A stretch of 64,000 bases of DNA, taken from Ilex aquifolium. Taxonomy: Eukaryota; Streptophyta; Magnoliopsida; Aquifoliales; Aquifoliaceae. Positions 48,601-61,849 of the stretch are shown piece by piece; the stretch's first letter is position 1, and each line of letters opens with the position of its first letter. The notes under the pieces were generated by a model, which was not told the DNA's origin, did not search any database, and saw nothing but the letters and a program-made list of their open reading frames with translations. Both the position numbers and the translations under genes were made by a program. Where the stretch lies: contig OX637399.1 of assembly GCA_951799425.1 (NCBI GenBank), positions 17,451,001 through 17,515,000 of the forward strand, in the 5' to 3' direction.

Positions 48601-51600
48601 CGATAATTCACTTAGGTAAAGGCTTGGGCCTACACTACCTAGGCCCGGCCCATGGATACCCTTATATGCTGCTTAAGAAATCTCTAAAATGTACTATCCA
48701 GAACAAACATTGGAACTATGGTACCAATGTCAAATGAGTTTTTCCTAGGTTGAAATGGTGCATACCTGATAAAATTGTTGAAATGGTGCATACCTGATTC
48801 CTAGGTTGAAATGCAGCAGCATTTCATAAAATTGTTGACAAAGGTAGTACCAACACATCAGTGGCTGTAACATTGAACTAAGTTACTTACCGAAAAAAAA
48901 AAAAAAAAAAACATTGAACTAAGCCCTAATATGGTGATTTCTCCTCTTTTATAGTGCAATTGCGCTGTGGTAATTTTATTTAGTGACGGATACTCTTTGA
49001 AAATGATTAAGCAAAAGATAAAGAGGAAACAAAATGCTAGCGTCTTTCCATTTAGACGACGTGAGTATATCAATTTATTATTTTTAGAATACAATAATGT
49101 TCAATATTCAATATTTTATCTATTTTAAATATGTATAATTATTTTTTATTTTTGTTCAAATTTTGTGTCGAATCTTACGATTCACGATTCGATAAGATTC
49201 ACGATTCTCAAATTTAGGATTTCGATTCACGATACGAATCTTGATTTGACAACTATGCATACAAGTTTTAAAGGGTAGAGTAATACAAATAATAGATAAG
49301 TGAGTAGGTGTCAACCTAGTTTGGATGTATTCATTATATTGGATGTAGTTCATCCCCTAATCAAAAATAAAATTATTCATTATTTTTTTTATTCATTTTG
49401 ACTCTATTTTTTATTCAAAAATATAATTTACACCAATATTAAGTTACAAAAATATTCATTATTTTTAAATGAAGTTATATATAAAAAAGCCCGCGAGCAG
49501 GCCCGCCCAACAGTTAAGACTGCGAGTAGCCTCTCCCTAGCCGTTGCCCGGCCCGGACCGCCCGATAATTCACTTAGGTAAGGGCTTGGGCCTACACTAC
49601 CTAGGCCCGGCCCATGGATACCCTTATATGCTGCTTAAGAAATCTCTGAAATGTACTATCCAGAGCAAACATTGGAACTATGGTACCAATGTCAAGGAGT
49701 TTTTCCTAGGTTGAAATGGTGCATACCTGATAAAATTGTTGAATGGTGCATACCTGATTCCTAGGTTGAAATGCAGCAGCATTTCATAAAATTGTTGACA
49801 AAGGTAGTACCAACACATCAGTGGCTGTAACATTGAACTAAGCCCTAATATGGTGATTTCTCCTCTTTTATAGTGCAATTGCGCTGTGGTAATTTTATTT
49901 ATTTATCATAACGGCATCACAATTGTCATAATCCAAAAAGTTTGATTAAGGCAGATTTTTTGTCAAGGTCAACAAATCAATATGAAAGGAATTTTGTAGT
50001 AAAGTTTTTTTCAAACCTTTCCAGTAATCATGGTGTACATGTTGAGCACATCCACAACGGTTGACTCAAAGTGAGTGGTGGCATCATAGCTCTGTTGAAA
50101 TGGGTGACATAATTACTAATTCTTATTATTGAAAGCTTCGTGTTAAAACTATGTTTCAAAATGGCAAATAAAAGAAACTCACAGTCGATATGAAACAATT
50201 GTCCAGAGAGGGCTCATTGACTGGTTCATATCTGTCATAAACATCAAAGAATATCTCCTCCACTTGCCCTAGAAGCTCAATTCCAGGCTTTAGTTCAATC
50301 TCAGGCTGATCAGTCTCTGCCTCTGTCGAGACGAATGCAATAAACTTCCCCTTTGGAGCAACATTGTGCGAGTAAGAACAACAAAAAAGATACCTGCAAA
50401 CACACACCATAAGATAACAACCAACTGGCATCTAAATTCGCAGAAGTTGGAAATCCCTTATCCAGATAGTGACGGATACTAATTTAGACAATTAAACTGA
50501 CCAGTTGCATGGACAACTAGCTAGTTGATGTCTAAAAATCTCAAATATTGGAAATCGATTCTTGGATACTGAGCTAAGCAACAAAAAACACAAAGGAATG
50601 ACACAAATAGTTCAGAAACCGATTACAGGCACTATAAAAATTAAAGAAGTGGTTAATCAACTGATCACTCATTGCAACCATAAACGTAGATTTCTTCATT
50701 ACTCTCTGGAAGAAGTTATAAATCTGATGGCTAATTTTCTTATTATTTGGCATATAAACTATTCTGTTTCTTATTTTAATTGCTAATTTTAATCCCAAAT
50801 AAGACAATAATCCAAGACTACAATGTTGGTGTTTCTTTTGTAACAATCAGTTGACTGTTTTTGCTTTTCAATGTCCCCAAAATAGAATATCCAGACAAGA
50901 CCCTACTCAGGAACAACGTTACTACCCAGCCATCCAACTGGAAACCTAGGGAACAGGAGCCTCAGCCTGAGATAGAAAATCTAAACCAAATAGCTATATC
51001 ATACTAAAGAATATAAATATGTATTTAAACAAGCATGCATATATGATTGCAAATCCCTGGATAGATCCTATCTCAAGAACACATTAAAGAACTCACATAT
51101 CTGATTTGCGACCCAATTGCTTTTGTGGTAGAATAACCTGCACCGAGTGAGAATCATTGGTATTTGGGATTGGGTGGCTCATAATGCAAATTGCCCTTGC
51201 AACCCTCCAACTTTCCTAACCTGTTACACACGGCACTTCACATTACTTTCAATCAAAATGACACTTGGGTGGTCGAGTAAAAAATATTTACGGCAGCTAA
51301 TTTTTCTTTTCATAATCTAAAGCCGGCACAACTATGACATAAGTTGCCTGTGAAGAAACATGACATATACACACACTTCCAGAACCTTACAAAAAAAAGA
51401 TATATTCATAGAGGTGCAAGTTCAAGTGCTCTTACATCAGCCCAATCAACACATCAACAATGACATGGTCAAGCACCAACTGAAAGGCCAAATAATGTTG
51501 TCAGGTGATGAAAACATTACCTTGTTGGGCAAGTAGGAAGGATCACATACAACTTTCTTGCACTGAGCAGTTTCGCCTTCTGATGTGACACCAATAACTT

Positions 51601-54600
51601 TGCCCTCCTCATTAAACTCTACCTAGCATTTAAGTAACTGTGTCAAGCCTCAATCTAAAATTTAATCTAAATACTCCGCTAGTCAAAGCCAAAATTAAGA
51701 TAAGTGCAAAGCATGAAAATGAACATCAAAGCTTCTCTTTATTTTTTTTACTATTTTTTGGTTGTGCCTTTATGTGCATGGGGAATTTGATACCTTGCAC
51801 TCAGGTTTATTCAGCATGTACGTCCCACCATACACAGCACTAAGCCGAGCAAAAGCCTGAATGAAAGATACAAACAAACATGAAGTAAGTGGACGATTAT
51901 TCAAAACATTACCAATGCTTCCCCCCAATAAAGACAAAAAAACAAATGTAAAAAGCAGAGAGAATGCAAAACAGAAACAGAGAAGAGGGAGAGGAAAGAA
52001 AAGACGAAACAAAACATGAAAGAAACCAGGAATTGTAAAAGGAAGAACCTGAGGGAGTTCTCCTAGTCCATACAAAGGGTAAATATAAGGTGATCCTCCT
52101 TGAAAACGTGCAATAGACTCCACATAGAGCTATCACATGAGAAGAAATAAATGTTTTCAAACAAGGGCACAAAACGTTGGAACGTTGTTTAAGAATCCAA
52201 AAAAGGGGAAGGACCTAAACTATGGGTCGTATGCATTCTTCACCTTCATTCTCTTCACAGTATCCAATGCAGGTTCATGTAAGTAGCAATCATCTCGGTG
52301 GAGGGCCAATGCATGACCAATACAGTCCACAGTGTTGTCATCAAGACCATATTGCCTGTCAGAAAGTCAACTGTATATAAGCAGAATGAACTTTAAGTGC
52401 TGAACAATTCTGTTACAACGAATATTATACGGGTGAAAGCAGCTGAGGTCATTGTACACATTTTATCTTTCTGCACCATAGAGAGGTGAACCACATATAA
52501 CCACACATTTATCTTTTACAGCATAATCAAGCTGTTTGAATACTTCAAAGAGATAAAATGTTCTAAACATGAGGCTAAGGGATTTAATCTGATATAACAT
52601 CCTCTCACGAGCAATAATTAGCGCTGGGTTCTATTTTTCTGTATGGTAGCATCCGGTGATGCTAAACTATGCTATAAGCACAAGAAATTGTTGGAGATGA
52701 AAGCTAAATTTCCAGTTCATGCGTGCAAAATAGATTGATGGGTCACTTTAGACAGGTAGCAAACCCGCTCCAACCTTCCTTTATTCCACATCCCAGGAAA
52801 TTTTTCGTAACTCATTGCTTTCCCTTCCTTAGCTGTCCAGCTCAGAAAATAACACTTCGGATCCGATAAAAGATAGAATCCAGGCTCTGGGTGCTGACAT
52901 TGAAAATCACAGGCATATCATTGACCACCATTCTAAATTAGGCATCCTTACAATTTTTTCTTTTTTATTTTTGATAGAAAACAAAACTTACATTTCATAG
53001 AACGGAAGATGTAAAAAGAATTACAGAAAATGGTAGATAAGAAATCCAACCACGAATCAAAACACAAAGAAAAACTAATGACTACAAGCAGCCTTCCAAT
53101 TGAGTTGCAAAACAGCCAAAGGGATATCACAAAAATCCTTGGTAACCTTTGCCTCAAGAGATGCCAAAAACTACACTCTTTCCCATAAACATTATTTTTC
53201 CTACTCATTTCCTTCAAAAATTCTTCGATTACACTCCGGCCAAACCACCCAAAAAATAGTCAAAGTAACACATCTCCATAAAATGGAAGCTCTCTTATCA
53301 CATCCAAAACCCTCTAAATTCATCGTAAATAATGAAGCACTTTTGCAAGGTATTACTCACACCAAATCCACTTCCTCCAAAAGCTTAAATCATAAAAAAA
53401 TGGAAATACAATGTAGAAACAGATAATCAACACTTTCATGAGAAAGCTTACGCATAATACACCATTGAAAATAGGGGTGGTATCCATGGGCGGGGTCAAA
53501 CTAGGCTTGTGAAATTTTTTTCGGGTCAGGCCTAGGTAGTGTAGGCTCAAGCCCTTACCCAAGTGAGTTATCAGGCGGGCCGGGCCGAGCTTCAAGTAGG
53601 GATAGGGTACCCGCAGCCCAACCCGCAAGCCTATTGGGCAGGCTTGCTCATCGACTTTTTTATATACAACTTCATTTAAAAATAATGAATATTTTTGTAA
53701 TTTAATATTTGTGTAAATTATATTTTTGAATCAAAAGTAGAGTCAAAATAAATAAAAACAAAATAATGAATAATTTTATTATTGATTAGGGGATAAACTA
53801 CATCTAATAGAATGAATACATCTCAACTACGCTGACACCTACTCACTTATCTATCATTTGCATTACTCTTCCCTTTAACACTTGTATGTTTAATACATGG
53901 AAAAGAAAATAATACATTACTTATAATATCTAAATTTTTAAAACTTCAAATTTCGACATTGGAAAACTTATTTCAAAATTTCAAATTTAATGGTCTAAAA
54001 GCATAACTTTTTTTCAAATGAAGGGTGGGCGGGCTGTGTGGGTGGGGTGGGCCTGGTGGGCAAGCTCTTGAGCCAGGTTTTAACAGGTTTTTTCCGGGCA
54101 GGCTATTGGGCCGGGCTTCGGGCCGAGTAATGGGATTGGGAGCAAACCCAAGCCCTCTTTTTAAGGGTATAGGGTTTGGACTCGGGCTCGGGCGGACTAA
54201 TTATCGGGCCTATCGGGTTTCAGGCTTATTTTTTTCAGGCCGGATAACGGAACCCGTGGGTAACCCGGCTCATGGACACCCCTAATTGAGGAGAAAAAAA
54301 AATGTTAGGGCTTTTCTTTTTGCAATAAATCACAAGTATTCACCTTTCCATGAGCAACCAACCAAGCAGTCACTTGCACCTTAACTGACACTCTTGCCTT
54401 TCAAATCATAGAATGAGGATCAAAAATAGAATCATTTAGAATATCAATCAACCATTAAAAATAGGAACGGGAAAAGATCCCAGAAGAATCAAGAGACTAA
54501 AGTCTTCTATCACAAACCAATGAGTGCAAGAAAACTGATTCAAGCAAAGAAAGCAAGGAAAAACACTCCAAGATATCCCGATCATTTAGATTACAAAAAA

Positions 54601-57600
54601 CATGGAAGTTCCATAACAATCCGTAAAAATACTAGAAACCCTTGCAACAGGAGAATTATGAGCAGCCAAGGAAACAACAAAGTAAAAGATGACTCACCAA
54701 CCCAAATATCCTCCCAAAAACGTACTCTTTCCCCATTCCCCACTTTTAAAGAAATATACTCTCTAAAATCATTCAAACCTTGAAAAATAAACTTCCAAGG
54801 ATTACGGAATGAGCCTTCTAGCCACCACATTAGAGTCTCATCCATTACCATGGATACCACACTTACTTTTGATAATAGAATTCCACAAGGAATCAGACTC
54901 CAATAGAAACCTCCAAAACCACTTTCCCAACAAAGCCACATTCCTCTTAACTAAATTACCTATACTCAACCCCCCTTTTGTTCTAGACTTTGAAACAACT
55001 TACCACCTAACAAGATGATCATTATTTCCTTCTCTACTACCCTCCCATAAAAGATCTTTCATCTTTTTCTCTAAAATCTTAGCCACCTTAATAGGAACCT
55101 TAAAAAGGGACATAAAATAAGTAAGAATGCTACCCAACACCGCTTGAATTAAAGTGAGCCTCCCTCCCCTAGACACACAACTCTTTCTCCACCCATCCAA
55201 TTTTTTTGCACATTACCCCCCCAAAAAAAACAAAAGACCCAGATACTTTAATGGCCACTCACTCGCCTCACACCCTAACCACCTAGTCAAATCTTCTATC
55301 TTAGACTTAAAAATCCCAACAATTTTCACCAAATTCTGAAATTTTTGCTCGTCTCCAGAGGAGGAAAAAATGGTGTCATCCGCAAGCTAAAGATGAGAAA
55401 CTTTAATCCTATCATCCCCCACTTTTAGAAACCTTCCCCTAAATTATGTTCCACTCCCCTCTCCACCAATCTACTCAATTCATCAACTACCAAAGTAAAA
55501 AGAAAACGTTAGTCCTTACAATTTTTTAGTCTCATTCTAACACTTCCAAAATAAAATAAAATCTTCAAGAGACATTAAAACTAAGAATCTTGCAAATGAG
55601 TAACTTTTGTTGTCCTACTCAAGACTAATTTCATGTAGTACTCCCCAAGTCAAATGCCACAAGGTTTCAGCAGCAATCCACCCCGTGACCAGGAGACAAA
55701 TGAGGCAGGCACCAACCCAAGGAATCTCCATATCAGCATTCCAACTATTGAAGTCACATGTTGACTATTTTAACTCACCTTCTCAGTCCATAAAATGCAA
55801 AAGAGACATGTAAAAAGAATGAAAAATACAGTTGATGAAGGTTTATCAGAGCAACTTACAACAATAAGGCTAACTAAATCCTTTTTTATACTTTCCAACA
55901 TGTAAGGCACACATAATCCCTCTACCTACCATCTAAGACAAACCATTCACACACAAATGGCAAGCCCAAACAATCCTATTTCATAATACAAAGAAAGTCC
56001 AAATTGGTTATTATAATTTCTACTATTAAATAACAAACCAGTGGAACTAATACTTCATGTCAATAATCAACATTTCATTTCCCTTCTAAAACTCTTCACA
56101 ACTTTCAAAAAAAAATAAGCAAACCAGCCATCAACTTTTATCCCCAGAAATAAAAGATACTCAACTTCCACAAATTATGATGAGCATTTTAACTTCATTT
56201 ATGACCTCTTATTTATTGTAACACAAAAAAGTGATTCAAATAAAATAAAATGGAACATAGTCGGCCATGAAATCGTTTGAACACAGGGAATGCTCCTAAT
56301 ATATCCGAATGATTAGAAAAGAAAAGAAAACGGGGGAAAAACAAGAAAAGACTACTCAACCAATATAAATAAGTTTTTATTCAGAAGATAAAACATGTTA
56401 GGAAATAGGAGGATGCTTATTCCATTAACAATTGTCTCAAGTTCACATAATCCAACCAAAAGATGATTTGGGCACTAATTTGAACTAAACTATATTTCTA
56501 GCTTTTAAGGAACTTACAAGGCGAAGTCAATTTTATTTGTGACATGGATCACTGTGATGCATGGAACTGTAACTGTTTTCTGGCACACCATTAAGCCAGA
56601 TCAATGAAAGGGTGAAGGGACTACAAAAGCGAAGGAGTCAAAGGGCCGCATAAAACACATAAACATTGCTTATGTTAGATGATGTCCCCTGCCTGATTAG
56701 CAACATTCCAGTCTGAGGCAAAAGCATAACCATAGTTTACAAACCCTAACCTCATCTCCTTGCTTGGATTGATAAACACACCACTTCACACTTAAACTTC
56801 AGCACTAGAAACACAAGAACTAAAGCTCCTCCAAAGAACTAATTCGAAGATCCAGCATGCACCAAGAGAAGGAAAAGTTTGTCCAAAAAGTCGGTCGAAC
56901 TCGGGAGGACAGCAGCTTGAAGAGTTTGTCTATCTGGTGCAACCACCAACTGGTGCTAAGGTTCTGCATTTAGCAGACATGGCTGGGGTTGACTTTGAAA
57001 GGCCGTTTTGATTACATTAGCTATACTGTTTCCATATAACCAACAGAAATAAACAAAATCAAATAAAACAAGAACCAAAGTTGTTTTGCATCAGTGATGT
57101 CTCATCCCTAAGATATAATAGCTTATGAACCTAACCATAATATATGATCGACTAGGCCAAGGGATTCTGCTTGAAATACAGAGGGGTCACTCCTCGATGT
57201 AATAAAACAAGAACCGAAGTTGTTTTGCATCAGTGATGTGTCTTCCCAAAGATGTAATAGCTTATGAACCTAACCATAATATATATTTGACTAGGCCAAG
57301 GGATTCTCCTTGAAATACAGAGGTGACACTCCTCAACCTGTCCCTGTTCACTCTATTCTTCCTATCTATATCCTTTACTATTTGCAGCTTTCCCTTTCTT
57401 TAATATTTGCTTCATTACAATCTGTTTTTTTAAAAGGTTATTGTCGATCATGGTTCAAGATCATAATATCATCCATCAGCCCAAAAGGCACTCAGATGCA
57501 TTGGTCACGGCATCACGGAACAATATCAGGCGATATGCTCGAAATGCTACCTAGAAGAAAAGGTTGAACATGATAAAAAATTCAGGTCATACCGCAACAT

Positions 57601-60600
57601 CGCAAAACAGTATTGGCCGATTCGGTGACAATGACTCAGACAGAATTGGCTTGGAAACGTCTTGGATGACTTGGCCGAATCTCTTGAGACTCTTATATTA
57701 CACGAAACATAGAATTGTATATTGGATCAAAATATGATGAGTCAAATACAGCTCGACCAAGTTTATATCATTATCAGTCAATACCCTGAATCATGCTCTT
57801 GATTGCCAAATACATGCTAAACCAGAAAGTATCATGTGAAAATCCCAAACCCCGAACTTAATGTGAAACACCAAGGATGTTCAAACCATCCATAGTCAAC
57901 GGAACTTATCAACAAATACAAGAGAACACAAAAAAGTAAAGATCAAAAGACCATACGCAATAAGATCTCTAGTTGTCACTCTTGTCAAATCCATCCCTTC
58001 ATGTGTTTTTGGATCATTTTCATCATAATCTTGGACATATATGAAGAATTTCCGAGAACGGCGCTTTTCGAAAATGCCCATGAGAGGAGATTTGAGAGCT
58101 TCCATGTCAGTTGATGGCACCTTGTGAACCTATTGGATTAAGTTTACCATACCTCAAGGTAAGCTAAAACTACTAAAATAGAAAGCTGAATAGAAACACC
58201 TTGTACTAGGAAAAAGAGGGGGTGGGGGTGAGGAACTATTTTCTTGTCACAAACTTATCATACCCTTCCTTTGTTATAAACATAGCTTCCATCCACGGCT
58301 TTAAAGTACAGATATTTTGTAACATCGGTGTGTATGAGGACTCGTACAAGAGCACCATTTGCCATGATAAACTATCAAAACAAATATCAATTAGAATAGC
58401 ACAAAAGTTGAGAAGGAATAAAGAAAATGAGAATGATGGTCACTGAAACAGCGTGCAACAAAGTAAAGATGATAAAAACCTTTGGGATCATGTCCACATT
58501 ATAATCCCTACTAGATCCCAAATGAGCTGGAGGTTTATCACTTCCTCTAAACCTCTTCCAAAGCTGTAAATTGAAGACCAACAAGAAAATTGGAATTTTT
58601 AAATGAATTTGAAATATTAATCACATGTGTTGCACAAGACTTTGAGAATATGCATATAAACCTGAATGAGATTGAGTGAAGTTGACTCTCCTCCATAATA
58701 GTAATTCCTATCCATGTGCAGTACCTATATTCACCTGATGTAGAGTATTAACAACTAAAAAACTTGTGCAACAAAGATAATGTATTCATTGGTTGCCTAA
58801 AATATATTCATCATAACGTCCCTTTAAAAATGGCAATATATAAGAGTATCTCCACCCTTGACTCAAATTTGAGTAAATATCGGAGTAAAAAGCTTGATTT
58901 GATACAAAACACTCCAATGGCAAAACTCAGAGTTAAAAGACGACAAATTCAAATTTAAATAAGGACTAATCCAAATTTAAAATATGATAGAATATGATCA
59001 TTAGATCCTTAAAAGCGAATGAAATCTAATAATTAGTGATTTGAGTAAAGATTTCAGTCTCCCTTCCCTTGATTTGAGTAAAAATTTAAGTTTCGCTTAA
59101 TTTGGTATGGGTTTTGGTATAACATTGGAGAAGGTTTTTAATAATATTTTACCCAAATTTAAATTTTGGTTTAAAAAAGAGTAAAAACTGAAGATGCTCT
59201 AAGAAAAATATTCATCAAAAGTTTTGGATCGAAATATCGTGTCGAAACGTCCGAAACATCCAAAACATTTTAGATTTTCAACACATAGACATGAACCTGG
59301 GGTGGAAAACAAAAATTCTAGTATGAATATAAGTGTAAATGGAAGTGAACACCATGGTATGGACGCAATTATGCATGGAGTTGATATGATTAATGTTCGT
59401 TTTCCTAGTATGAGTGTAAGTGGAAGTGAACACCATAATTATGGTTCTTCGTCTTCATATGGTTATGGTTCTTGATATGGTATTCCCGCATAAGATTATG
59501 GATAGGGGTATGACTCACGAGGATCCAAAGATAGATCCTCAACATATGGTTATGGATCTATCCATGACTCCCAAACATCCTCGTCATATAGACAAGACGA
59601 AGGTTAGATAGTGACTGGTGCATTTGCTTCCCAACAAATTGGATATAGTGAAGCAGACTATCAGAGGTTCAGGACAGAGTATGATTCATATTATCGTAAT
59701 TATATGAGTTGGACTAACTATTGTCGTCATGTTTATACCACATATGGAGTTCTTCCAAGTGACTTTCCAGAGCCAGAACCAATTTATGATAAAGTCTGCT
59801 CGACACTCCAAAGCGGAATGGATGTAGTCATGTACTCATTATCACTTCATTTGTATTATGAGACCTTAACATTATGTAAGTTGATTACCAAATTCTTACC
59901 CACTCATACAATGTGATATTCATAAAATCTTGTCCAATAGTAATATGAACTCTTATAATTATCAACCTTTTCAAGCTTCAAAGTTAAAGGAAACATGAAA
60001 GGCACAAGACAAGGTTAAAGAAATACATTAGTCTATGAATTACTTCTTTCATATAGTAGCCCAATAATCTATAATATTCACGCAATAGACAACACTAAAT
60101 ATGCCAATTTTCCATTGATATTGAAGAAATTTATTGGACATTTATACAGCATACCTACATGTGGTCTATCCATATCTATATCACGATATTTTCATAAAAG
60201 TTCAACAATCAATTTTACCATTCAAATCATCACAATTGAATTTTACCATTCATAAATATGTGATATTTGACACAAAATTTGAACAAAAATAAAAAATAAT
60301 ACTACATATTTAAAATAGACAAAATATTAAATATTGAACATTATTGCATTATAAAAATAATCAATTGACATAATCACGTCGTCTAAATGGAAAGACGTTA
60401 GCTTTTTACTTCATTTTCATTTTTTGCTTAACCATTAAAATTCAACTTGAAAAAAAAATTCATTAAAGAACCATGGCTATTCGAGAGCCAAAATAGTGAC
60501 ACGCAGTATAGATTAGATTACAAACATGAATGGAAAAAGAACAAATAAAAAAATTGATTGGGAGAAAACATACAAGCCAACCTTTTGAAACAAAAAATTA

Positions 60601-61810
60601 GAACCTAACAAACTATCCACAAAAGAATTGAGAGTAAAAATCAATCGATGATGCAAGAGCATTAGCCGTGACCTTTAGATTTAAACAACGCAAGGCAAGC
60701 TTTAGACGACGTCAGAGAGAAAACGAGCAAAGAGGTTGAGTTTTTATTAGAGTGTGGGTTCCTCTGCAAACAAAACGACGTCGTTTTACTGTTTAGCAGA
60801 AAAAACGACGTCATTTTGCACAATAATTTGGGTTTTAAACAAAAAGTGACTGAATCGTGCGATACGAATAGAATCGTACGATTCAAGTGCAATTCAATTC
60901 TAAAACGATTTTCATATAAAATACGAATCATTTTGTACATGTATCGAACCGAATCGTACGAATCGAATCGCGAATCGTACAATTTTGATAACTATGGTAA
61001 GAATAGATTTATGAGGAAGTTGAAAACTGATAAAGAGAGTAAGAGACTTTCATGTGTAAATTAAAATGAATTTAAAAAATCAAAAATTCTGAAAATTAGT
61101 ATCTAACATTTAGAGCTCATACAGCCAACTACATTTAAATAGGATATAAAGATATCCATATAGTTTATGCGTGTGTATGTGTATTTGTGTGTGTAACCAT
61201 AAAGCACATATTGAGATATCCACTCAAGACTTCTTCCTGGTTTGCAATTAATATGGGCCTTCAATGTAATGTAGGTTGTAAACACAATAGACAATGTGAC
61301 ATAACATGGGCAACCAACAACACAGAGGTTAACCTATCAAATGAGGAGAAAACAATTTCACTCCTTAATAATACTTCAACTATTGTAGGAATCATCCCAC
61401 ACCTCACCCTCCTACCATCAGCTTGATTCTTCATTCCTATATATACGGTAAAGGAAAAATAATTATTATTTTTTCCTTTCCTTTGTTCTCTCCGAAACAA
61501 AATAAAGGTCCAAATAGAGAGTAGAAGAAATGGAACTTTTTCTCATTGAGATGCATATATAACTGTGCATCTCAAAAAAACCCCTCGCAATTAGTATCAT
61601 CTGATCACAATTAGCAAGAGTGGATGCAGTGCTCTCCCTGCATCCACTCTTGCTAGCTGTGATCTGATTTTCACTTGCATTTCAGGAAAAAGTCCCCAGC
61701 CTACCGGTTTTGGTTAGTCAATATTATCCCCAAAAATAGCTGAGAAAATGCTGCTGCTTCCCAATGCAACACCCATCACATGCCGCACATTACCAAGTAA
61801 TTCAGTAAGA

Positions 61811-61849
<39 letters not shown>

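Noticed and set aside
47273-49353. Three similar 65-codon frames (MNYI(K/Q)YNEYIQTRL...)
   Set aside because: They arise because the MITE-containing segment is triplicated. The sequence is transposon non-coding DNA inside a GDI intron.
50574-50846. 90-codon minus frame and overlapping 74-codon plus frame
   Set aside because: Within GDI intron 10, bounded by verified splice sites; AT-rich chance frames.
55154-55339. 61-codon plus frame
   Set aside because: Antisense shadow of the LINE RT-downstream coding remnant on the minus strand.
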